Part shown: positions 34,406 to 43,471 of the stretch, piece after piece
Layout of the letters: each line of letters starts with the position of its first letter
How positions within the stretch are numbered: position 1 is the first letter of the stretch
DNA from: Mnemiopsis leidyi
Lineage: Eukaryota > Ctenophora > Tentaculata > Lobata > Bolinopsidae
Reading direction: 5' to 3'
Assembly: GCA_000226015.1 (NCBI GenBank)
Contig: JH152669.1
Span: 285,109 to 349,108 of the forward strand
DNA length: 64,000 bases
Translations under genes and position numbers: made by a program
Notes under the pieces: model-generated
The model's input: the letters and a program-made list of their open reading frames with translations, nothing else
What the model was told of the DNA's origin: nothing
The model's database searches: none

Positions 34406-36586
34406 CTTTGAATATGTATCCATTCTCCCGTCGTTATTAGTTCCAATCATCACTCGACCTCTGATTCAGTAATTCCAGCTTGGGAAGTTGATTTATCTTT
34501 AGTAGCCGGATATTATAACATAGTAACCACTTTTAAGCTTATAGCCTGCTTCTAGCCGTCGTTCAGCATTTTATGTAAGTTGCCTATGACCGACATAAAG
34601 CCTCAATTTTCTTGCCCGTATTCACGAAGCTTGACGGGAAAAGGAATTGAAATCTTATCCTAGTCAATAACCGATAACAAAATTGTCACTAAGACCCCCT
34701 AAGCGTTAACCCTTCTAGAATATTCCTCTTTCTCCCACTTGCTGAACTACCCATTTCGCCAATTGTAACTTCTGGTCGAAGCTAACCCGGGCCGTGTTAA
34801 CATGGACTTTACTCCGCTATGAAACTATGTTTTTTTAGTAAATTTATTGGTAGTTTTAATTGAATCAAGTTAAATGATTATCTTTTGATTTAAATCTTTT
34901 TATAACTTTTTAATCACTATCTTTTGATCCAAATCTTTTTAACTTAGTTAGTAATTTTAACTTAGTAAAGCCAAGGTTTTGTTTTTAACCTTAAATTTCT
35001 TTATAGCTAATTATATTGTGCAATGTTTATTGTATTAAAGTAGTTCAAAGAAATGACGTGTGAAAGTTTGAAATCGAAAAGTTGAATAAAGATATTATTA
35101 TATTTGATTTTCATGTTACTATTGTGGCTCATCAAGATCATAAAGAAATACATATCATTATGAATTTTTGGAACAGAAAATGTACACCTATTGTTTTTTG
35201 AAGGACTTAAAGAATTTATCCAATTGGTAAATCATGTACATAGTGTACACGTTTTCTAAGTTACAGAATGTTATTTGCTGCTAGTATTCTAAAATTACAG
35301 GCAGATAGTTTTTGATAAAAATAATAAATCTTTTACCGTTTCTAAATTTCTCTAGATCATAACTCGCTTCATGGGAATTGCAAAACTATTTATTCACAAT
35401 TTTTGAAACTATTTGCTCTGTATTATAGAACGGCATGTTTGGGAAAGGGTCATAAACTGTGACAGCAGTTGACCAATCCTGGGTAAGGGACGGCCAATCA
35501 TTTAGTTTTTGGCTGTAATAACTGAATAAACGATTATAAAGGTTATCACGATAAAATTGTATTGGTGTCAGGTTCTTCCGTGAAACCTAAAACTACATTT
35601 TTTTCCTCGTGAAAAAAAAACATTAATAAGAACGTACCTAACGCTAACTTAAATCTTCAAACCAACACACATCCACATTTGAGGATCTGGAAGAAAGAAC
35701 GACTAACTTTCATGTATGCATTTGCTCGTTACCATGATTCATACTTAAAATGTGAACATGGCTGGGTGCCTTTAACTTCCAAATGTGGCCGTGACAGACA
35801 AACATTCACAGAAACAAACCAAATACAGAGATTATAAGATAGACTAGCCGGATGGGCCCAGACAATATGAAAGATTATCCCCTCCTTTATACCGCATCAA
35901 AAATCATTAATCATAGTTACATAAGTTACAAAATAGTTAGCATTTATACCAGAAAGCATCCATTTTTGGCATCTTAAAGCAGACCCAAAACCTTGCATGT
36001 GCACTTGCCCGTTTGTGCAACAGTATGCACATGAGCACCTAACACATTGCCAGGTATAGTCCTTGACACCTAACAACCTACCCAAAACTTCCAAATAAGG
36101 CTGAGTCAGACAATTAACAAACAAACAAACATATTACAGAGATTATGATTTAGATAGTTCCCTACATAGTGGACTATTTTTAAGACAGAATTCTTAATTT
36201 TTTTAACTTTGTGATTTCATTGATTAAATATTTGCTTTTATCTGGTTTTATTGGCTATTAGCTATTGAAGTTTTGTAACCTGAATTATTTTTCATTGCAA
36301 AAATAATAGTTATTGGTCTTCTGAAATTTCAACTTTTCCAAATGTTTGATATTTCCTCGCATTACATTACATTGTTGCTGTCCATTTAGCCCTTAAACGA
36401 AATTTCTTTTGGCTGGGCTGAGTGTAATCCCTTATTGCGCACAACCAAGTAGTTGACAGTAAATCACAATGAAAAAATAATATTTGCACAATAATTTGTT
36501 AACTAACGTGAATCATCAAGTAGGGACATGACCCTACCTTCTATTAAGATAACCACCAAACCAACCCCCTAAACCCTATCACCAAC
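34406..36586. other. Intergenic stretch; part of a tandem-duplicated unit
   Basis: No exon found. Several blocks recur downstream of the genes at 36587 and 40416. Examples are TATAAAG..TAATTAATTTGCATG followed by TAGCTCAGAATGGATTGGGTT, and GTGACAGCAGTTGACCAATC (35460 and 43300). The tandem unit therefore includes intergenic DNA. Confidence 0.6.
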
Positions 36587-37606
36587 ATGACATCATGGTT
36601 ACACTTATGTACCGACAACAACAAGGACAATGACGATTATCGCTGCTCCAACATTCGAACAGGACGTCTGATCTCCGCGTCCTTATCTCTGGTGGGCTGT
36701 CTTCTTGCTCTGCTGGTTATCGTGGTCTACAAGAAATTCAGATTCTTTACTCAGCGCCTGGTCATGTATGTCCTTTGTTCCTGCATGGTTTTTGCACTCT
36801 TGAGCCTCAACAACATCGCTGGTGACGGTCCAGGGTGTACTGCTAAGGGATTCTTTCGAAATGCTGCTGGACTCTCCCAGAACTTGTGGATAATCTGTAT
36901 TAATGTTCATTTACTGATTGTCATGATGAAACCAAGCATGAACTACTACCAACTAGAGAAAATCTACCATGGAGTAGTCTGGGGTCTGACCATTGTTCTC
37001 AGTATAATACCCCTGATTGGAAACCATTATGGACATGCTGGAATCTGGTGTTGGATAAAGGGAGACTCCAACTACGAAAATGTCTTGAGAGTCATCTGCT
37101 ACTACTTGTGGCTGTTGCTGCTGGTGTTTGGAGGAGCAGTTATATACGTCTTCATCGTCTACATGGTCATGAAGAAAATCAACTCATATGATGGGCCTTA
37201 CAACCCCGAAAGGGAGCGCAGCAAACAGCAGTATAAAAAAAGTATCAAACCTCTTCTCCTCTACCCCATTGTCAATCTTATCCTAGCTATTTTTCATACT
37301 GCCAACAGGATACAAAACTGGGCCAACCCTGGAAACCCAGTTTATGAGTTGGCCCTCGCTCACTCTGTAGTCGCACCCCTGTGGGGGTTTGTCAATGCAT
37401 TGCTGTTTCTGCTGAACAAGGAAACCATAAAGCAGCTCCACCCAGTTTCTTTCTGGCAGGAGTTGAAACAATGGTCTAAGACAACCTTCATTTTTGCTAA
37501 GTCAGTCGAAACGAAATCAAGAAATATGGAATACACAGTCAAGGACGAAAAGCCTCAAGAACAGCATTCTGCTTACCAAAATCAGAGTTTCGGAGATATG
37601 GACTAA
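36587..37606 (+). CDS. cAMP receptor-like (family E) GPCR, 339-aa subfamily, intact
   Basis: Single exon of 339 aa. It starts MTSWLHLCTDNNKDNDDYRC. Helix 1 is SLSLVGCLLALLVIVVY, a KKFRFFTQR loop follows, and seven helices are evident. Loop 2 carries HAGIWCWIKGDSNYE, the third loop carries RERSKQQYKKS, and helix 6 carries LLLYPIVNLILAIF. The tail is hydrophilic and ends in SFGDMD. It is nearly identical to the gene at 40416, differing by scattered substitutions, so the duplication is recent. The segment right before the ATG (CTAAACCCTATCACCAAC) is shared with the other copies of this subfamily. Ligand and G-protein partner are unknown. Confidence 0.9.
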   Translation: MTSWLHLCTDNNKDNDDYRCSNIRTGRLISASLSLVGCLLALLVIVVYKKFRFFTQRLVMYVLCSCMVFALLSLNNIAGDGPGCTAKGFFRNAAGLSQNLWIICINVHLLIVMMKPSMNYYQLEKIYHGVVWGLTIVLSIIPLIGNHYGHAGIWCWIKGDSNYENVLRVICYYLWLLLLVFGGAVIYVFIVYMVMKKINSYDGPYNPERERSKQQYKKSIKPLLLYPIVNLILAIFHTANRIQNWANPGNPVYELALAHSVVAPLWGFVNALLFLLNKETIKQLHPVSFWQELKQWSKTTFIFAKSVETKSRNMEYTVKDEKPQEQHSAYQNQSFGDMD

Positions 37607-38988
37607 GTAAAGGATTCTGCTAAACATACATGAATTTTCAGGATATGATATGGAAGGAGGTAGGCTCTGCTTCTTTAATTAATTTGTGGATAAGGACTAA
37701 TCAAGTTTCGAGACCCTTATCAACTCTTATGATATTCAAGCAGTTAAGTATCTGAATTGTTAATGTAGTTTACAAATTGAACGAATTAGTAAGGCATGAT
37801 AGTGCAAGGTAAAAATTGCAGATTTATGGCTTGGAAGTTGGATCAGATAGACTGACTTTGACAACATAATCATGATGTAAAAGTCTAAATACAACACAAT
37901 ATTACATATGCTGTTTTATTTGGCAGACGATATTAAATTCCTTTTATTTTTGTATATAACATTGTAATCCATTTATGTTAATAATATCTACATACATTTT
38001 TTTATCTTAAATAGACTTTTCAGCTCAGAATGAATTGGGTTTTTAAAACTTTATTTTTTTGACCATTTTCTTTTTCCCATTTAATGGTGCAACGTTTTTG
38101 AAAAGGTATCCATTCTTCTCTTTTTGTCAGTTGCAATCGTCACTCAACCGGACCGGCTCCTAACAAAAATACAACTAGTGGCCGGCTATTATGACATGAT
38201 AACCACTTTTAGGCAAATAACCTGCTTCTAGCCGTTGTTCAGCATTTTATGTCAATTGTTTATGACCGACTTGTAGCCTAAATTTCCTTAAAACCGTATC
38301 CAAGAAAATGATAATTTATAATCGATAGCAAAATTATCGCCAAAAGCCCCTAAGCAAGAAGTAAACATTAACACGTTTCTAGAATATCCCTCATCCTCCA
38401 CTTACAGACCTGGCTTTGTCCAATCCTCCAATATATCGAGTAGTGTTACCTCGTACTTGTTTTTCGCTATGAAAATGTGTTTAATTTAGTATTTTATAGG
38501 TAGTTTTAACTGACACGGAATTAATAATTATCATATGATTAAAATCTTTTTATAACGTCATGAATTTTAACTTGATAGTGAAGGTATTGCGTTTTAACTT
38601 TCTTTGTAAAATTTTATTGTATAAAAGTAGAAAGAAATGGCTTGGGAGAAGACTTTTTAAATCAAAAAATTGAATTAAGAACGCTATGTTGATAATTATT
38701 TTGTATAGGTTGTTTTTCATGTCAAAAATTGTTTAAATTAATTGTTTTTCTTACGGACCAAGAGAATTGAGCCAATTTTTAAATCATGTACATACTTACA
38801 TAGTGCACGTTTTCTAATTTACAGCTTTACAGAATGTTATTTTATGCTTGCATTGAAGAAATATTGTAGTCAATAGTTTATGGTTTAATAATTATATGAT
38901 CTGTTTAACCGTATTTCGTTGTTTTACTTTTTTCTCAAGAGTTTCTTTGAATAACTTGATTCATTCGATTTGCAAAACTATTCATTTA
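37607..38988. other. Intergenic stretch of the second tandem unit
   Basis: No gene. Contains the shared block CAGCTCAGAATGAATTGGGT near 38020 and other matches to 34.1 kb and 41.98 kb. Confidence 0.55.
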
Positions 38989-38990
38989 TA

Positions 38991-39616
38991 CAGGGTGGTT
39001 TTTAAAATTTAGATACGTCCTTTTTGCAAATTTGCAGTGCAGACGTGACAACCTTTCAATGATTATTCTCGATTTGATCACAAAACGGTCATAACTTCGT
39101 TCCTGACTATCATTATTTAATGTAAATTTCAGGAATTCTTCATGGTGATTAGGGGAGTAAATTCCTTACTAAACTGTTATGATTGTTGAGAGCAGCCTAG
39201 GACGGTAATTTGCTTCATATACAGAATAATAAAAATTGCCCATAACTCCAGTTCTGCACTGGTCAATATTTGATGAATCTTTCAGGATGTGTTGATGATG
39301 TCTAGCTGATGAGATCTATTGAGTTTCGGAACAGTGAGGATGAACCATTTTTTCCTCATATGCAAAAATATTCTAAAATTACAAAATCATCAATATAGCT
39401 CGAATCATCTTAAATATTCATGGGCATCATCTCTTAATCGGTAATCACCATTAAGAAGTCCTGAAATTTTCATCAAAAAATGATTATCAGAACCGAAGTT
39501 ATGGCCGTTTTTGTGATCAAATCGGGAGTGATTATTGAAAGGTCGTCACCTCTGCACTGCACCTCGATTGTTCAACATTTGCGATAAGGAAGTGTCCAAA
39601 TTTTAATTCCACCCTG
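38991..39616. mobile_element. Mariner-like MITE with long inverted arms
   Basis: The ends CAGGGTGG and CCACCCTG are flanked by TA on both sides (38989-38990, 39617-39618), typical of Tc1/mariner insertion. The arms are inverted copies for about 200 bases (for example GATTTGATCACAAAA(C)GG.CATAACTTCG). The interior carries no transposase. Confidence 0.85.
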
Positions 39617-40415
39617 TATTTTTGAAACAATCTTCATGTGGTCAATAAATAGGGATGGGACACACACCAGTCAAAAATTTTCCCAGCATATAAATGCAAT
39701 GAAATAAGCTTGGGGTGATACCCAACTCTCGCTGCTATTGAGTATTGAAGTATATTGCTTCGGTCGTCGAACGCTAAATCGTTAGCACTTACATACCATC
39801 AAATTAAATTCTAAACACGTGTATTTGATTTGGAACGCAAACGAGATTAAATTCAAATGCAAAAAACCGTTTGAGGTCCAGCTAAGCAAGATTATTTGCA
39901 CTTATGAACGATTCAAGCCAAGTGCAACATCCACTACATTCCTGATGTGTTTAAAACCTCTTTAATGCACGTTTGTATCACTTCTCCTATTGGTATTAAT
40001 GATTATCTCACAAATATATAGGGTAGAAATTTACCTACCTACCGCTACCGAGTGACCACAAAAGCTGATGGAAAAAATTTTAACTTTTCGAAGTTTTTGA
40101 TGTTTCCTTGCATAACATCGCATTGATGCTGTCCATTTAGTCTTCTTACACAAACTTTCGTAATCTTTGTGCTGGGTGGCGTGGCGTGGACTGTGAAGAA
40201 AGAGGATGCATAATAGCTCCATTAGAATAACTTGCAACCAGGTAGTTGTCAGTAAACAACAAAGATAAGCATATAATTATATTTGCACATCGAGTACAGC
40301 ACAATACTTTAAATTGTTAACTAATGTAAATCACCAGGTAGGTTGTTCATGGGAGATGTGACCCTACCAACTTGTATGATCATCACAAACCAACTTCCTA
40401 AATCCTATTACCAAT
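39617..40415. other. Intergenic stretch before the third 339-aa receptor
   Basis: A short diverged match to the repeat-island unit (GGGTGATACCCAACTCTCGC near 39715) is seen. The last 300 bases are the shared subfamily 5' flank. No gene. Confidence 0.5.
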
Positions 40416-41435
40416 ATGACGTCATGGTTACACTTATGTACCGACGACAACAAGGACAATGACGATTATCGCTGCTCCAACATTCGAACAGGACGTCTGA
40501 TCTCTGCTTCCCTATCCCTTGTGGGTTGTCTTCTTGCTCTGCTGGTTATCGTGGTGTACAAGAAGTTCAGGTTCTTCACTCAGCGTCTGGTAATGTATCT
40601 TCTCTGCTCCTGCATGTTCATTGCACTCTTTAGCCTTCACAACATTGCTGGTGACAGCCCGGGTTGTACTGCTAAGGGATTCTTCCGAAATGTTGCTGGA
40701 CTTTCCCAGAACTTGTGGATAATCTGTATTGATGTTCATTTACTGATTGTCATGATGAAATCAAGCATAAACCACTACCAACTAGAGAAAATCTACCATG
40801 GAGTAGTCTGGGGTCTCACCATTGTTCTCAGTATAATACCCCTGATTGGAAACCATTATGGGCATGCTGGTATCTGGTGTTGGATAAAGGGAGACTCCAA
40901 CTACGAAAATGTATTGAGGGTCATCTGCTACTACTTTTGGCTGATGCTGCTGGTGTTTGGGGGTGCAGTCATCTATGTCTACATTGTCTACAAGGTCATG
41001 AAGAAGATCAACTCGTATGATGGGCCTTACAACCCTGATACAGAGCGCAGCAAACAGCAGTATAAAAAAAGTATCAAACCTCTTCTCCTCTACCCCATTG
41101 TCGATCTTATCCTAGCTAGTGTCTCCACTGCTAACAGGATACAAAACTGGGCCAACCCTGGAAACCCGGTCTATGAGTTGGCCCTCGCTCACTCTATAGT
41201 CTCTCCCCTGTGGGGGTTTGTCAATGCATTGCTGTTTCTGCTGAACAAGGAGACCATCAAGCAGCTCCACCCAGTTTCTTTCTGGCAGGAGCTAAAACAC
41301 TGGTCTAAGACAACCTTCACCTTTACTAAATCAGTCGAAACGAAATCAAAGAATATGGATTACACAGTCAAGGACGAAAAACCCCCTGAAGAGCCTTCTG
41401 CTTACCAAGATCAAAGTTTCGGGGATATGGACTAA
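40416..41435 (+). CDS. cAMP receptor-like (family E) GPCR, 339-aa subfamily, intact
   Basis: Single exon of 339 aa, almost the same as the gene at 36587. Differences cluster in helix 2 (YLLCSCMFIALFSLHN) and helix 6 (YPIVDLILASVSTANR). The disulfide Cys, the WCWIKG loop, the basic third loop and the FGDMD end are all kept. The start codon overlaps a perfect TGACGTCA. Just after the stop, a short degenerate echo of the C-terminal coding sequence is visible (41440-41520, CTACCAAGATCAGATTTTCTGATATATGGAC and similar), probably a local tandem slip. Confidence 0.9.
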   Translation: MTSWLHLCTDDNKDNDDYRCSNIRTGRLISASLSLVGCLLALLVIVVYKKFRFFTQRLVMYLLCSCMFIALFSLHNIAGDSPGCTAKGFFRNVAGLSQNLWIICIDVHLLIVMMKSSINHYQLEKIYHGVVWGLTIVLSIIPLIGNHYGHAGIWCWIKGDSNYENVLRVICYYFWLMLLVFGGAVIYVYIVYKVMKKINSYDGPYNPDTERSKQQYKKSIKPLLLYPIVDLILASVSTANRIQNWANPGNPVYELALAHSIVSPLWGFVNALLFLLNKETIKQLHPVSFWQELKHWSKTTFTFTKSVETKSKNMDYTVKDEKPPEEPSAYQDQSFGDMD

Positions 41436-42191
41436 GAAGGATTTTGCCTACCAAGATCAGATTTTCTGATATATGGACGAAGAGAGCTTCTGCTTACCAA
41501 AATGATAGTTTTCAGGTTATAGACTTTGACCTAATTTCTGCTTCTTAATTTCTTTGGGTAAGGACTATTATGAAATACTTCAGCATGTATTGGTGATTGA
41601 GTTACGAGACCGTACCCCTGGACTTCTACACAATGGCAAGACACCAATTGTTATTGAAAGGAACTGTAACTCTTTATCTCTCACAAAATAAGGACTTTGA
41701 ATTATTTAGAATTTATTTGTGTTACTAGTTCATATCAATATTAATTATATTCGATAGTGACTCTTCACTCTAATGATATTCAAGTAGTTATCTTTGTTTT
41801 AGAACTGAAGTTGTAAATACAAAGCATTTTTTTATTTTATTCAGCAGAGAATATTATAGTTAAAAGTGCTTTTTATCTTTATGTATATAATAATGCTATC
41901 AGTATTGATTAATTTGGGTTTATTTTGTAAATTGTTGCAATCGTTATACGTAATATTTTAACCTTGAAAGGACTTTTTTTAGCTCAGAATGGATTAGGTT
42001 TTTTAAACTTTATTTTTCTTAAACATTTTCTGTTTTACATTTTCTGGAGCAGGGTCAAAGTTTTTTAGAAAAAATATTATTAATTCACGGCAGAAATGGT
42101 TACAGTTTGGAAATTCAAATATCAAGTTGTATATATAGTGATAAGGCCTATGCGTGCATATCGGCTTGATGAACAAGGGTTTAATGCAGGA
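41436..42191. other. Intergenic stretch of the third tandem unit
   Basis: No gene. Holds the echo of the coding end (41440-41520) and the block TTAGCTCAGAATGGATTAGG near 41978 shared with the other units. Confidence 0.5.
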
Positions 42192-42333
42192 TTTAAAAAG
42201 CCGTTCATTTTGAGTGCTTACAAGATACAACTTTACGCTCACATGATCACTGCAGGTCTTAGCAGCTGGGACAGGATCTTTCGCGTGCGTAAAGTTGTAT
42301 CTTGTAAGCACTCAAAATGTGCGGCTTTTTAAA
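42192..42333. mobile_element. Foldback element with 47-base arms
   Basis: The left arm 42192-42238 and the right arm 42287-42333 are inverted copies (TTGAGTGCTTACAAGATACA and its complement), with a loop of about 48 bases. No coding sequence. Confidence 0.8.
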
Positions 42334-42894
42334 CCCTGTCGTTATCAGTTGGCATTGATTAATAATGTTATTATCACCAACATCTCCTAAGCGTCATAAC
42401 TTTTAGAATATCCCTCTTCCTCCCACTGCTTACGTAATAAATATTTGATACACTTATTTCTTAAATTCAAACTTTTGGACGAAGCTAAACCGTGTTACCA
42501 CGTACTTAATTACATTATGAAATTGTGTTTATTTTAGTATCTTGATAGGTAGTTTTAACTGATTCAGGTTTTATGTTTTCATTGAATTTTGTAATAGCTT
42601 GTCTGCATATTAACTGAATTTTAACGTTGTTGTGTAGGTATTGTGTTTTGAACTTTAATTTCTTTATAAGTATCTATATCTACTATGTATTGTATTAAAG
42701 TAGAAAGCAATAGTGTGGCAGAAGTTTGTAATCGAAAGATTGAATAGATAACGCCATATTGCAATAATAATTTTTTGCGTAGTTGATTTTTGAGTTAAAA
42801 TTGCGGCTGATTAAGATACTATAGATGATCTTTTGTTACAGATGATGCTAAACACAGAAAAAAATAAGTGTTATTCTAAAGGACTAAAAGAATG

Positions 42895-43044
42895 GACGTT
42901 AGAATTCTTGGGAAGGTGTCTGAAATCAATTCTACCACGTGACAGCATTTCTCGAAATTGATTGGCCGTATCTGATTCCTCATTGGTCAATCTGTGTCAC
43001 ATGATAACAAACATTTCCGACTCCTCCCCAAGAATTCTGACGTC
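42895..43044. mobile_element. Small MITE about 0.4 kb upstream of TBL3
   Basis: The ends GACGTTAGAATTCTTGGG and CCCAAGAATTCTGACGTC are inverted copies, and the interior is also roughly palindromic (GATTGGCC against GGTCAAT). A related half-element lies near 25300-25415. Confidence 0.65.
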
Positions 43045-43471
43045 TATTGAGCCAAATTGTGAATCATAAACACAGTGCACGTTTTCTGATATTAAGAAAT
43101 TAAAGTTATTTGGTGCTAGTATCCTTAAATTTTGCAGAAAGATAGTTAACAATAATATCTGTTTAGCCGTATCCTGTTTGTTTTACTCGCTTATATAAAT
43201 TGCAAAACTATAATTTACATTTTTGAAACCAATTGCATATTGTTATAAAGAACGGTGTGTTTACTGTTTGAGAAAGGGTCACAAACTTTTTATACCGTGT
43301 GACAGCAGTTGACCAATCAGAAGTTAGGAACTTACGGCCAACCAATTCTGAACAAGTTCAAGTTATGCATTTGTGAACCCTCCCAAACTACCAATCTCTA
43401 TAATCATAACACAAGCATAGTTTGGATATTTTGATGATAATTATAAGTAACTCTCCAAGAATTCCTTAGCG

